NCBI GenBank assembly: GCA_902768735.1
Contig: CACXMK010000001.1
Coordinates: 1-64,000 of the forward strand
DNA: 64,000 bases
Origin: an uncultured Lachnospiraceae bacterium
Lineage (GTDB): Bacteria; Bacillota; Clostridia; Lachnospirales; Lachnospiraceae
Direction of reading: 5' to 3'
The notes beneath the pieces were generated by a model that was not told where the DNA came from, made no database searches, and saw nothing but the letters and a program-made list of their open reading frames with translations. This document shows positions 32,829 to 42,148 of the stretch, piece by piece; the first letter of the stretch is position 1, and the number at the start of each line of letters is the position of its first letter. The position numbers and the translations under genes were made by a program.

Positions 32829-32862
32829 AATAGACAAATATGATGTGTCCCTTTTGTCTATT
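32829..32862 (-). terminator. Inverted repeat after the alpha/beta hydrolase gene
   Basis: AATAGACAAA and TTTGTCTATT arms (32829-32838 and 32853-32862) around a 14-nt loop, followed on the minus strand by a weak TT run. Confidence 0.45.
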
Positions 32863-32907
32863 CTATGAATTGATCTGTTGAATATACAATCAGAATATGG
32901 AATCCTG

Positions 32908-33816
32908 TCACTTGACAGGAAGCAGGAAGTCCAAAATATCGCGGTATACGGTCTCTCTCTCCGTTTCATTGAGGATCTCGTGCCTCATATGGGGATAGAG
33001 CTTAAGTCTTGTATCCGCGATCCCAAGGCTCCTGTACTTGTCATAGAGCCATGAGGGTCCCTTACCCATGCGTCCTACGGGATCATCCTCTCCCGCAATG
33101 ATGAACACCTTTTCCTTCTTGGAGATCCGGGCCATCTCTTTTTTGCCCCAGATCGCGGAGAGCCCCCCAAGGAACTCTTTCCAGAAGCCGCCCGTATTCC
33201 AGTGTCCGCACCACGGATCGTTGATATACGCCTGCACATTCTCCTCGTTGTAAGAGAGCCAGTCATACTCTGTCTTCCGGTCCTTTACAGCCTTGGCGAA
33301 GTTTCCCATTCCCATGCTCTGCAGGGTCCGGTTTTCTTTATACCAGTTGCGGTCGTGCACGATATTCCTGGCGAGCGTATACCCGGCCTTCATGAGCTTT
33401 TCCTGCCCGCCGTTCGTGCCGCACAGGATAATGCCGCTTGTTGCCTCCGGATAGGTCTCAAGGAAAGACTGGACCATGAAGGATCCCATGGAATGCCCCA
33501 TCAGAAAAGTAGGAAGTCCGTTCTGTGCCGCGAGCTGTGTCATGCGGTAGATCGCCTCCACGTTCTTTTTGAACGCCCCCTCCGGCCACCGCTCCTGCAT
33601 GTCAACAGAATGCGCGTTACGCCCCTGCCCGAAAGCGTCCAGGCACCAGACATTCACGCCTTTGCCGTTCATCCATTCCGCAAAAGGAGCGTAACGGAGC
33701 GCGTACTCGTTCATACCGGTAATGATCGTGAGGTTCACACGCGCATCCTGCGCCGGCCAGTGCCAGCCCTTAAGGACTTCACCGCTCGCGATCCTGACTT
33801 CAAACTTTTCCGCCAT
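32908..33816 (-). CDS. Alpha/beta hydrolase, monoacylglycerol-lipase-like
   Basis: 302-aa serine hydrolase of the S33/lysophospholipase type, apparently cytosolic (no signal peptide). The nucleophile elbow is LMGHSMGSFMVQSF near residue 105. The acid is probably in AGEDDPVGRMGKG near 245 and the histidine in PHMRHEILNE near 280, completing a Ser-Asp-His triad. Start ATG 33816 with AGAGGG upstream. Substrate cannot be told from sequence. Confidence 0.85.
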   Translation of the reverse strand: MAEKFEVRIASGEVLKGWHWPAQDARVNLTIITGMNEYALRYAPFAEWMNGKGVNVWCLDAFGQGRNAHSVDMQERWPEGAFKKNVEAIYRMTQLAAQNGLPTFLMGHSMGSFMVQSFLETYPEATSGIILCGTNGGQEKLMKAGYTLARNIVHDRNWYKENRTLQSMGMGNFAKAVKDRKTEYDWLSYNEENVQAYINDPWCGHWNTGGFWKEFLGGLSAIWGKKEMARISKKEKVFIIAGEDDPVGRMGKGPSWLYDKYRSLGIADTRLKLYPHMRHEILNETERETVYRDILDFLLPVK

Positions 33817-33827
33817 TTTAACCCTCT

Positions 33828-33883
33828 GATCTTATTCTTTTGATCTTATTCTTCGGATCTTATTCTTCAGATCTTATTCTTCA
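33828..33883 (-). repeat. Four 14-bp tandem units at the stop of the zinc-ribbon gene
   Basis: Units at 33828, 33842, 33856 and 33870. On the minus strand each reads AATAAGATCNNNNG with a TAA; the gene's own TAA is in the proximal unit. The array fills most of the gap to the hydrolase gene. Confidence 0.9.
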
Positions 33884-34680
33884 GCGACGGGCATCTCTTC
33901 GCTCATCGCTTCGTTAGCGACTTCGACGAGCGCGGACGCGGCCGCCTGTCTCTCTTCCTCAGCCTGCTTTGCTTCTTCTTCGGCGGCGGCCTTCTCCGCC
34001 TGTATCTTCGCGGCTTTCTCCGCCTTTACGGTCTTGCGGCAGTCACCGCAGATCGTGGGGATATGCTCCCAGCTCTTGTTGATCCGGAAAGTCTTTCCGC
34101 ATTTCGCGCAGACGCGGTCTTCCCAGTTGAGCTTATCTTTGTCAAAACAGTCTTTGCAGAGGTTGGGAATATGCTTCCACTCCACATTGTAGCGGATCGG
34201 AACTCCACAGATCCGGCACGGCTTCTCTTTCCACTTCGCCTGTTCCTTAGCGTTCTCTGTCTTGAGGAATTCAAGTCTCGCGTTAAAACTGTCCCATGCT
34301 TCCTGTACCTTGTCCCTGAGGATCTTCTGGCTGTCGAGCGCCTTGTTGAAAGCCGCACGCGCTTCGTCAAGTTCGGTGAAACATGTTTTCTTCGACTCGT
34401 AGATCTCAGTAAGCTTTTCCTGCATGGACTGCGCCGCCTCGCGATGCCCGTCTGCCGCGTTGCGGTCTCCGCCGGCTCGCTCGCTGCGCATTGCGTTGTA
34501 CTCCGAATCGATTCCCTTTTTCAGTTCGGCGATCTTGGCGTTGAATGTCTGGATCATACTTCCTGTCTGATTCAGGCGTGCCTTTGTCTCATCTGTGGTC
34601 TTTTTTGCTGCTGCGTAAGCTGATCTTGCACTGCTGAGCGCTTCGCCCAGTCGCGATAACTCTGGATCTTTACCAGACAT
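33874..34680 (-). CDS. Coiled-coil protein with two tandem zinc ribbons
   Basis: 268-aa protein I do not recognise. Residues ~8-165 are highly charged and helical, probably coiled coil. Two near-identical CxxC-x16-CxxC motifs follow: CRIC/CKDC in VPIRYNVEWKHIPNL context and CAKC/CGDC in KTFRINKSWEHIPTI context, 13 residues apart. The tail is an Ala/Glu/Lys helix ending in VAEE. The start is ATG 34678-34680 with CAGGAGG; upstream in-frame codons lie in the leader. It has a very strong promoter and a hairpin-rich leader, so it may be abundant. No signal or membrane segment. Confidence 0.75.
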   Translation of the reverse strand: MSGKDPELSRLGEALSSARSAYAAAKKTTDETKARLNQTGSMIQTFNAKIAELKKGIDSEYNAMRSERAGGDRNAADGHREAAQSMQEKLTEIYESKKTCFTELDEARAAFNKALDSQKILRDKVQEAWDSFNARLEFLKTENAKEQAKWKEKPCRICGVPIRYNVEWKHIPNLCKDCFDKDKLNWEDRVCAKCGKTFRINKSWEHIPTICGDCRKTVKAEKAAKIQAEKAAAEEEAKQAEEERQAAASALVEVANEAMSEEMPVAEE

Positions 34681-34794
34681 TTCCCTAAACCTCCTGTAAC
34701 CTGTTGTCATTACCTTTTTCTTATGGATTCCCGTGTCCCTTACGGCCCAAAGAACCGCCCGGAAACACTTGTCCTTACGGACTCCCACTTTTCT

Positions 34795-34823
34795 ATTATA
34801 TTTTCGTATTTGGTAAGTGTAAA
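34795..34823 (-). promoter_or_regulatory. Strong promoter of the zinc-ribbon gene
   Basis: TTTACA (34818-34823), 17-nt spacer, TATAAT (34795-34800) on the minus strand. The ~108-nt leader contains two GTAA-loop hairpins (GTCCGTAAGGAC and a GGCCGTAAGG one). Confidence 0.75.
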
Positions 34824-34888
34824 CAAAAATTTAACAAAACAGCCATCTAAAGGCAAAGAATTACCCAAAGCTTCCTCACAGATCCTGT

Positions 34889-37504
34889 TTACAGGCTTCT
34901 GAGTATTGTCTCTATTTTGTCAGCGCCTTTTTCATCCAGCCTTAAGATCAGCGTTACTTCGCCGGTCCTCTCATTGACTGACTGGTGAAGGGGAGGAAGG
35001 AGCTCTGATCCGACGGCCATGTACAGAAGCTGGCATACAGTATTCTCCGATTCCGTCCACTGGATCTTCTCCCCATATGCAGTTCTTCTCGTCCGGATCC
35101 TGTCCACGGGATAAGTGACCGGATAGGTCCTCTGGTTTCTGTTCTCTCCCCGCAGGTGGAACATCTCAAGCTGTCCCAGCATAAAGCGCAGGATCTCGCC
35201 GACCTGCTCGCCGAAGATCCGCTCCGAACTGAGCGCGACATCCCTGAAACTGAGTCCAACCGGTTTTTCGTTGCCGAGCAGACGCACAACAGTCGTCCCG
35301 TCGTCTCCCGGTTTCACCGTACCGGAGTTCTCTCTGCCCGTGATACAATAGCGGAACAGTTTTCTCACGTTCTGTTCGGTGAGTTCCCAGTGGTTCTTTT
35401 TCTGCTTCTCGAGATAGTCGTCGAATACTTTTGAGTAGGTTCCCCAGTTTTCCTCCGCAGTTTCCCTGCCTTCTCCGCTTCTTCCATACTCTTTCACGGA
35501 GCCGGCAATGAGTTCCTCGATGTATCCTGTCCTCTGCTTATCATCGTGACTGATCCTTCCGAGGATCATGTCGACTCTCTTCCTGATCCCGTCGTTGGGA
35601 TAGAAGATCACATTCTTGAAGACGACAGCAAAGCGAAGGGCGCTGTCCGGTTCCATGCCGGAAACCGCCGCCAGAAACAGAAGGAAACGCTCACACTGCA
35701 GCTGGTTCATATTGCGCAGATAGCGGCAAGGGTGATCCAGGAAGTCCTCGTCCTCCATGATCCTGTCATAGGCCTTGAATTCCTGTTCATAGCCCTCGGT
35801 CGTCTTCTCGCCTTTGATCTTTAACAGCTCTGTGAAATACTCTTTCCGGCGCATGACCGAATTGCTTCTTAAACCGCCGTAGTTAAATTTCCAGGAGACC
35901 GCGGACTTCTCAAAGAAATCCCTCAGTGCGGCGATCTCCTCCGAGTCTCCGGCCGCCCGCCATCCGCCGACCCTGTGCATCAGTTGACGTGCGCCGTCGT
36001 TGAACGGATTCTCCAGCCAGGTCAGGGCTGCCTGTGCGAACACGGCCGCGTCGTGCTCGTCTTTGCCGTTGAGCGCGCCACAGAAATCAACGAACCTCTC
36101 CTGCTCGTTCCGGTCCATACCACGAAGGATCCCGATCGGATCTTCAATAAACTCGTTATCCTCGAAGATGTCCGCGAAAGGCTTCAAGTCATCGGGGATG
36201 ACGTTCTCCGCGATCACGTGGCTGTAAGCTTCCTCAAACAGGGCCCAGTCTGCTTTGACAAGATTCCTGCATTTCTTATAGTTGTATCTCCAAGTAGAGA
36301 CAAGGCTCCAAATATCCTGCTCAATGCAGTAGGCTCGTTCTCCGTCGGTCTCATTGTCCCATTCAAAAAAGGCGTCCATCTGCGTCGAGTTCTCTCCGGC
36401 GGGATCTCCAAGCCATCTTGTGACAAGAAATGCGGCAAGAGAGGCGTTTTCAGGGGTATTCCGGCAGGCGTTCAGCATCGTGAGGAAATGGATACACTGC
36501 TCCCTTGTCAGCTGTTCCTTAAGATACTTGAGAGGTTCGCTCTGGAAATCCGGGACATTCAGCACCGCCTCATCCGAATAAAGCTCCGGTACGACAGGCT
36601 CCTGCCCATCCCAGGGAAGATCCCTGAAGTATTCGCTGTATTCCTCCCAGTTTTCTTCCACAGCCCTTCTGGCGCCGCTGAGGTTCGTGTGCCAGATATA
36701 AGCTGCTTTTCTTAAAAACTCGTTGACATAAGCCCTTCTCTTTACGTCATCCTGAAAGTCGTTGCTGTTCATGTCCATATGGACCATCAGTGTGAGCGTC
36801 TGGATCTCTGGATCCTCCGGATATTTAATGTACGTGTTGAGAAGATTCCCGAAATCCCTGACAAATTCCCTGCAGCTCTTCTCTCCCCTCACGGAAACGG
36901 AAGTGCCGGTCGCTTTTTCATACTCATAGATCGTCTCTGCCAAAAGAGCGATGAAGCGGAGTCTCTCTTCCTCGCTGACCGAAAGAAGGTAGTTCACGGG
37001 ATTTTTCCTGTATTTCCTGTCCCCTAGTTTTCTGTCATAGAGGACAAGTTCTTCTGCGATCTCCTCCTGTGCGCGCACCGCTGAGATCCATCGTGCCCTG
37101 TAAACCGCTGCCGCCTCCTGCCACTCTCTCCGGCACAGGAGCTGGTTTTCCCTAAAGAACTGCCCGGTCACCCGGTATCTGTCGTTTAAGAAATCCGTCA
37201 CTTCCTGCATGGAGCGGAAGTTCTGGCCGGAAAGCCAGGTGTTGAGCATGCGTACGGAAAGGTCCGAACGCCGGACCAGATATTCGTTCACGGCAAGGAT
37301 ATAGTCCGTCTCGAAATATTCCTCTGAACCGTTTTCGATCGCGATCAGAGCTTCCAGAAAGACCAGAAGCCAGAGCCTGTCCCTCATCGGCATCCTGCTC
37401 AGGAAAAAGGTCGGAGAGTCCATAAACTCTTCGCCGCTTTTGGAAGCGCCGGAGAGCACCGCGAAACACCTCTTCTCCGTTTGTTTTAAATGAAGATCAT
37501 CCAT
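34889..37504 (-). CDS. Large helical repeat protein of unknown function
   Basis: 871-aa cytosolic protein with no signal peptide, membrane helix or recognised catalytic motif. It appears to contain about four related segments of 170-200 residues. Each has an aromatic stretch (IWHTNLSGARRAVEENWEEY; STWRYNYKKCRNLVKADW; VSWKFNYGGLRSNSVMRRKEY) and then a P-x2-YL block with ERF/CxxFL (PLKYLKEQLTREQCIHFL; PIGILRGMDRNEQERFVDF; PCRYLRNMNQLQCERFLLFL). The C-terminal ~150 residues are different. Start ATG 37502-37504, 67 nt after metAA, with AAAGGAA upstream. It could be a scaffold or regulator. Confidence 0.7.
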   Translation of the reverse strand: MDDLHLKQTEKRCFAVLSGASKSGEEFMDSPTFFLSRMPMRDRLWLLVFLEALIAIENGSEEYFETDYILAVNEYLVRRSDLSVRMLNTWLSGQNFRSMQEVTDFLNDRYRVTGQFFRENQLLCRREWQEAAAVYRARWISAVRAQEEIAEELVLYDRKLGDRKYRKNPVNYLLSVSEEERLRFIALLAETIYEYEKATGTSVSVRGEKSCREFVRDFGNLLNTYIKYPEDPEIQTLTLMVHMDMNSNDFQDDVKRRAYVNEFLRKAAYIWHTNLSGARRAVEENWEEYSEYFRDLPWDGQEPVVPELYSDEAVLNVPDFQSEPLKYLKEQLTREQCIHFLTMLNACRNTPENASLAAFLVTRWLGDPAGENSTQMDAFFEWDNETDGERAYCIEQDIWSLVSTWRYNYKKCRNLVKADWALFEEAYSHVIAENVIPDDLKPFADIFEDNEFIEDPIGILRGMDRNEQERFVDFCGALNGKDEHDAAVFAQAALTWLENPFNDGARQLMHRVGGWRAAGDSEEIAALRDFFEKSAVSWKFNYGGLRSNSVMRRKEYFTELLKIKGEKTTEGYEQEFKAYDRIMEDEDFLDHPCRYLRNMNQLQCERFLLFLAAVSGMEPDSALRFAVVFKNVIFYPNDGIRKRVDMILGRISHDDKQRTGYIEELIAGSVKEYGRSGEGRETAEENWGTYSKVFDDYLEKQKKNHWELTEQNVRKLFRYCITGRENSGTVKPGDDGTTVVRLLGNEKPVGLSFRDVALSSERIFGEQVGEILRFMLGQLEMFHLRGENRNQRTYPVTYPVDRIRTRRTAYGEKIQWTESENTVCQLLYMAVGSELLPPLHQSVNERTGEVTLILRLDEKGADKIETILRSL

Positions 37505-37525
37505 ATTCAGCGGATTCCTTTCAGA

Positions 37526-37585
37526 TTCTATGGATTCAGGTTCAATGGATTCAGATTCAATGGATTCAGATTCAATGGATCTCGT
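37526..37585 (-). repeat. Four 15-bp tandem units at the metAA stop
   Basis: Units at 37526, 37541, 37556 and 37571 with core TTCAATGGATTCAGA. The metAA TGA is in the proximal unit and is repeated in frame in the next two; the array runs toward the downstream gene's ribosome site. Confidence 0.9.
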
Positions 37586-38489
37586 TCAGATCATACGGCG
37601 TCAGCTGGTAGACATAGTAATTGAGCCAGTTGCTGTACAGCAGGTAGCTGTGAGCGCGCCACTCCAAAAGGGGCTTTTTCGAAGGATCGTTATCCGGGAA
37701 ATAGTTGACCGGAAGCGCCGTATCCAGGCCCTTTTTCGCATCCCTCACATATTCGTCCCTGAGCGTATTGCGGTCATATTCAGCGTGTCCCATGATAAAG
37801 ACCTTCCTTCCGTCCTGCGACATACACAGCAGAACGCCCGCCTCCTCGGACTCGGCAAGGATCCGAAGGTACTTGCACGCGTGGATCGCTTTCGCGGGGA
37901 CTTCCGTATAGCGGCTGTGGGGGATCAGGAAATAGTCGTCGAATCCCCTCACGAGGGGCTCTTTTCTGTGCCGCACTTTATGGGAATAGACGCCGAACAG
38001 CTTCTCGCCCAGCTCTCTTTTTTTGAGTCCGTAGTGGTAATACAGGCCTGCCTGCGCCCCCCAGCAGATGTGGAAAGTGCTAAAGACATTGGTCTTGCTC
38101 CAGGCGAACACATCGCAGAGTTCCTGCCAGTAATCCACTTCTTCATACTCCATCTTTTCGACGGGAGCGCCTGTGATGATCAGTCCGTCAAATCTCTGGG
38201 ACTTGAGCTCTTCAAAGGTATAGTAGAACTTCTGCAGATGGGAGACCGGCGTATTCAGAGACTGATGGGAGCTCATTCTCATAAACGTGATATCGATCTG
38301 AAGGGGGGTGTTGGAAAGCATCCTCAGAAGCTGGAGCTCTGTCTCCTCCTTCTTGGGCATCAGGTTCAGAATACAGAGCTGAAGGGGGCGAATATCCTGA
38401 TGGATCGCGCGGTTCTCGTCAACGACGAACAGATTTTCATTCTCCAGGATCTCCTTGACCGGCAGGTCGTTCTGTATTTTGATGGGCAT
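37572..38489 (-). CDS. metAA: Homoserine O-acetyltransferase (MetA type)
   Basis: 305-aa methionine-pathway enzyme that acylates homoserine. The catalytic cysteine is in [15 protein letters not shown] near residue 142, and the His-Glu pair in [13 protein letters not shown] near 235. The specificity segment reads [16 protein letters not shown]: glutamate after APV is the residue linked to acetyl-CoA use in Bacillus MetA, while succinyl-CoA enzymes have glycine there. Start ATG 38489 with CGGAGG upstream; it follows ligA by 18 nt. No SAM riboswitch or T box is visible. Confidence 0.93.
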   Translation of the reverse strand: MPIKIQNDLPVKEILENENLFVVDENRAIHQDIRPLQLCILNLMPKKEETELQLLRMLSNTPLQIDITFMRMSSHQSLNTPVSHLQKFYYTFEELKSQRFDGLIITGAPVEKMEYEEVDYWQELCDVFAWSKTNVFSTFHICWGAQAGLYYHYGLKKRELGEKLFGVYSHKVRHRKEPLVRGFDDYFLIPHSRYTEVPAKAIHACKYLRILAESEEAGVLLCMSQDGRKVFIMGHAEYDRNTLRDEYVRDAKKGLDTALPVNYFPDNDPSKKPLLEWRAHSYLLYSNWLNYYVYQLTPYDLNEIH

Positions 38490-38507
38490 GCTTACACCTC
38501 CGTAATA

Positions 38508-40511
38508 TCATTGTGTCTTGTTGATCATTTTGAGAAACTCGTCTTCCGAGAGGATCGGGATCCCGAGTTCCCTGGCTTTTTTATTCTTCGACGATGCCGA
38601 TGTCACATCGTTATTGATCAGATAATCTGTCTTTGCAGATACGCTTCCCGCAGCTTTCCCGCCGAGGCGAAGGATCACCGCCTTGAGCGCGTCCCTGTTT
38701 TCAAAGTGATCGACTTTGCCGGTGATGACAAAAGTCTTTCCCGCAAGGATCTGCGGCTCATCCGCCGTGTTTTCTTTCTGAAGGCGCAGCTCTGAAAGCA
38801 GCGCGTCAAACGCTGACGAGAGGCGTTCGTCGTCAAAATAGCGCTTGATACTCTCAGCCAGGACCGGTCCGATCCCTTCCACCATTGACAGTTCTTCCGT
38901 GTCCGCGGACCTGATCTTTTCCGGATCGTCACCAAAATGCGAACAGAGGATCCTGGCGCCGGCGCTTCCGATCCCGGGGATCCCTACCGCTCCGAGCACT
39001 CGCTGAAGTGTCGTATCCCTCGACCTTTCGACCGCATCGAGAAGCCGGTCACAGGACTTCTTTCCCATTCCCTCCATCTGCTCGATCACATCCCTGTGCT
39101 CAGCCAGGTGATAAATATCTGCGAATTCATGGATCAGTCCCGCAGCGATCAGTTTTTCCAAAGTCATCTCCGAAAGTCCGTCGATGTTCATTGCGCTTCT
39201 GCTGACAAAGAGGGAAAACGCCTTGATCTTTTTCGCGGCACAGTCGGGATTGGTACACATAAGGACTTCCGTGTCATTGTCCCGACGGATCTGTGTTCTC
39301 TTACCGCATACAGGACATTCCGCCGGAATCTCCAAGGTCCCCGAACCCGTCAGGTTCTCCGCGATCTGCGGAATGATCATATTTGCCTTGTAGACGGTGA
39401 TCCTGTCTCCGATGCCGAGCCGGAGCTGTTTCACAATACTGATGTTGTGTACGGAGGCACGCTTAACAGTCGTTCCTTCGAGCTCCACAGGCGCAAATAC
39501 CGCTACGGGATTGATAAGACCCGTGCGGCTCGCGCTCCACTCCACTTCTGTGAGCGTCGTCTCACGCATCTCGTCAGCCCACTTAAACGCGATCGCGTTT
39601 CTCGGAAACTTCGCTGTCATTCCGAGGGATTCCCCGTATGCTATATCGTCGAGCGTGAGCACAAGTCCGTCTGAGGGGATATCGTTCCCGGCGATCCTCT
39701 TTTCGAACTCGCCGACCTTTTCCGCCACATTTTCCGGAGTCACGCGGACATATTCCACCGTCTCGAATCCAAGATCCTTTAAGAACTCCATCTCGCGCTG
39801 ACGGGAATTGTCAAAGTCCCCGCTTCCCGCCTGTACGAGTGAAAACGCATAGAATCGTACTCTCCGCTTCGCGGTGATCCTGTTGTTCAGCTGTCTGACG
39901 CTTCCGCTGCAGAGGTTTCTCGGGTTCTTGTATCTGGCAAAAGAGAGGTCGCCGGATGCCGCCGCTTCCGCTTCAAGTTCTTCGTTGATCTGTTCAAAAT
40001 CCGAATAGCGGATCACGGCCTCTCCACGCAGAACGATCGTCTCTGCCGATGGGATCCTGACCGGAAGGTTCTTAAAGACCTTCGCATTTTCCGTGATCAC
40101 TTCCCCGACTTCACCGTTTCCCCTGGTCACGGCCTTTACGAGAGTCCCGCCCTCGTAGGTGAGCACGACTGTGAGGCCGTCCAGTTTCCAGGACAAAAGT
40201 CCGTCATGTCCCGCGAGCCAGTCGGCCAGCGCGTCTCTATCCTTTGTTTTATCAAGAGAGAGCATGGGCTTTTCGTGCCGCTCCTTTGGCAGTTCATCGG
40301 CAGCCGTATACCCGACATGGACCGTGGGAGATCCGGCCAGCACGATCCCGGTCCTGGTCTCGAGATCCTTGAGTTCATCGTACAGCCTGTCATATTCCAG
40401 GTTGCTCATGATCTCGGTATCCTCGTTGTAATAAGCCTCGGAGGCGCGGTTAAGAAGCCCCGTAAGTTCCACGATACGACGGTATTCTTCTGTCCCATTC
40501 TCTATCTTCAT
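38508..40511 (-). CDS. ligA: NAD-dependent DNA ligase
   Basis: About 667-aa essential ligase joining nicks with NAD as cofactor. Motifs: adenylation lysine in LSWKLDGLTVVL, IMSNLEYDRLYDEL in domain Ia, the zinc finger CPVCGKRTQIRRDND...CTNPDC, helix-hairpin-helix text (AVGIPGIGSAGARIL; MVEGIGPVLAESI) and the C-terminal BRCT (AGKTFVITGKVDHFENRDAL). The ATG at 40509-40511 matches the family N terminus and has GGAGG 11 nt upstream. An ATG at 40529 overlaps the rluF stop (TAATG) and is an alternative through coupling. Confidence 0.96.
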   Translation of the reverse strand: MKIENGTEEYRRIVELTGLLNRASEAYYNEDTEIMSNLEYDRLYDELKDLETRTGIVLAGSPTVHVGYTAADELPKERHEKPMLSLDKTKDRDALADWLAGHDGLLSWKLDGLTVVLTYEGGTLVKAVTRGNGEVGEVITENAKVFKNLPVRIPSAETIVLRGEAVIRYSDFEQINEELEAEAAASGDLSFARYKNPRNLCSGSVRQLNNRITAKRRVRFYAFSLVQAGSGDFDNSRQREMEFLKDLGFETVEYVRVTPENVAEKVGEFEKRIAGNDIPSDGLVLTLDDIAYGESLGMTAKFPRNAIAFKWADEMRETTLTEVEWSASRTGLINPVAVFAPVELEGTTVKRASVHNISIVKQLRLGIGDRITVYKANMIIPQIAENLTGSGTLEIPAECPVCGKRTQIRRDNDTEVLMCTNPDCAAKKIKAFSLFVSRSAMNIDGLSEMTLEKLIAAGLIHEFADIYHLAEHRDVIEQMEGMGKKSCDRLLDAVERSRDTTLQRVLGAVGIPGIGSAGARILCSHFGDDPEKIRSADTEELSMVEGIGPVLAESIKRYFDDERLSSAFDALLSELRLQKENTADEPQILAGKTFVITGKVDHFENRDALKAVILRLGGKAAGSVSAKTDYLINNDVTSASSKNKKARELGIPILSEDEFLKMINKTQ

Positions 40512-40528
40512 GCTGCTAAAGGCCTCCA

Positions 40529-41281
40529 TTATTCTCTTCCGCATCCGGCAGTCATGTACAGCTCATCCAACTCCCTGCCGCTGATCCTTCTCTGCTCTCC
40601 CGGCTTCATCGGCCCGAGTTCTATGTTCAGAACGCGCACCCTTTTGAGTCTTTTGACCTCGTTCCCGACCGCGCCGCACATTTTCCTGATCTGCCGGTTA
40701 AGACCTTGCGTGAGGATGATCCTGAAGGTGTACTCCCCAAGGCGCTCCACGATGCAAGGGCGTGTGACAGCGTCGGGATCCTTGATCCGAACCCCTTTCC
40801 TGAGCCGCTCAAGATCGGCATCCGCAATCTTTTTCTTTACGCGGACGATGTATTCCTTCTCGTGCCCGTTGGCGCCTCTCATCATCGCGTCGATCAGGGC
40901 TCCATCGTTTGTCATTAAGAGAAGCCCCTCCGAATCCTTGTCGAGACGCCCCGCGTATGTGAGCCTTACCGGGTAGGAAAAAGCCTCTTTCAGCGTTCTT
41001 TCCGCATGCGGATCCCTCTCCGTGCACGTCACGCCGACCGGCTTGTAATACGCAACGACGATCTTTGTCTGCGGGCCTGTCAGCCGTTTGCCGCCGATCG
41101 TCACTTCTTCCGTTCCAACAACGCGCATACCGGGGGCGGCGGTACGGCCGTCTACAAGGACGCTGCCCGCTTCGATCAGGCGGTCCGCCTCTCTGCGCGA
41201 ACAGATCCCGCAGGAAGCGATAAACTGGTTCAGGCGCATTCCTTTTTTGTCGCTGTTTTTAAGATCCCTGTCCTTCAGCAT
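40529..41281 (-). CDS. rluF: 23S rRNA pseudouridine synthase, RluF-like
   Basis: 250-aa enzyme that isomerises a uridine in 23S rRNA. An N-terminal S4 RNA-binding domain (MRLNQFIASCGICSRREADRLIEAG) is followed by the catalytic domain with the aspartate in AGRLDKDSEGLLLMTND and by RIILTQGLNRQIRKMC. The KPVGVTCTERD segment is closest to the RluB/E/F branch. Start at 41281 has AGAGAG upstream; a start at the second Met (residue 15) is possible. Coupled to ligA downstream. Confidence 0.88.
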   Translation of the reverse strand: MLKDRDLKNSDKKGMRLNQFIASCGICSRREADRLIEAGSVLVDGRTAAPGMRVVGTEEVTIGGKRLTGPQTKIVVAYYKPVGVTCTERDPHAERTLKEAFSYPVRLTYAGRLDKDSEGLLLMTNDGALIDAMMRGANGHEKEYIVRVKKKIADADLERLRKGVRIKDPDAVTRPCIVERLGEYTFRIILTQGLNRQIRKMCGAVGNEVKRLKRVRVLNIELGPMKPGEQRRISGRELDELYMTAGCGRE

Positions 41282-41328
41282 CTAAACTCTCTTTGCACGC
41301 GCCGCCTGTTGTACGGCGCATTCTTTCA

Positions 41329-41994
41329 TTAACTGTATACTTCCGCGATCTTCTGCGCCGCGCCGCTCTTCACAACGCACTCGCTGTGTTCTTTTAAATA
41401 AGCGAGCGTTTTCCCGCTGCAGGTGACCATCCTTCCGAACTCGTTGACGCTCAGTACAATACTGTCATATTGTTCATCCGCATCAGGCCCCTTTTCAAGG
41501 ATCAGGTAATAGACACCCGCGTTTTTGTCAAAATAGACCGCGCTCCGGATTCCCTTCTCAGTGGCAAGGATACGGCAGCACTGCGACATTTCAAGGAGCG
41601 TTTCAAATACAAACAGACTGGTGCCTTCCGGCATTCCTGCCCGGCGATCTGAATCCGGAGAACCTTTCGATTTCATATCTCTGTGCGACGCGCCGTCATC
41701 TGCGTCTTTAGGATCGGTCTTCTTCGCCCTGCTGATCCTGGCCGTTTCAGCCGGATCCTGGGAGATCGTAAGACTCACGGACTGATCCGGCAGTATGGAC
41801 AGCCTCATCGACGTATACTCGTTCTTTATATTGAGATTCACGGATCTGGCTGCCTTGACGATGATAGCCTTGATGAACTCCACCGCGTTCTTCTTGCGGT
41901 CAAAAAGATCATCGAGGTCGATCCCGTGCTTTTTCAGGTCGTCCTGCGTAATGATGCAGTTAATCGTATTGTCATTGATTTTTCTGAACTTCAA
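41329..41994 (-). CDS. mecA: MecA-family adaptor protein
   Basis: 221-aa adaptor that brings target proteins to the ClpC protease. The N-terminal domain (MKFRKINDNTINCIITQDDL; HGIDLDDLFDRKKNAVEFI) recognises substrates. A variable charged linker follows (about residues 85-120), then the C-terminal ClpC-binding domain (LFVFETLLEMSQCCRILAT; YYLILEKG; EFGRMVTCSGKTLAYLKEHS). No clpC gene in the window. Start ATG 41994. Confidence 0.9.
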   Translation of the reverse strand: MKFRKINDNTINCIITQDDLKKHGIDLDDLFDRKKNAVEFIKAIIVKAARSVNLNIKNEYTSMRLSILPDQSVSLTISQDPAETARISRAKKTDPKDADDGASHRDMKSKGSPDSDRRAGMPEGTSLFVFETLLEMSQCCRILATEKGIRSAVYFDKNAGVYYLILEKGPDADEQYDSIVLSVNEFGRMVTCSGKTLAYLKEHSECVVKSGAAQKIAEVYS

Positions 41995-42082
41995 TGTATT
42001 CCTCCGTCTCAGAACCTGTTATTCCTCTGACATATCATTATACAACACAGACTTCACGTAAGCAAATGCACAACATCACAAC

Positions 42083-42120
42083 GAAAATGAGCCAGGGGGA
42101 ATGTCCCCCTGACTCACTCG
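42083..42120 (-). terminator. Terminator of the rpsB-tsf operon
   Basis: 13-bp stem (42104-42116 with 42088-42100, one wobble), 3-nt loop, followed by TTTTCGTT on the minus strand. Confidence 0.85.
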
Positions 42121-42148
42121 TTTTGCAAAATACCGATAATCTGCCGGA

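Noticed and set aside
38490..38507. SAM riboswitch before metAA
   Set aside because: Only 18 nt separate it from ligA.
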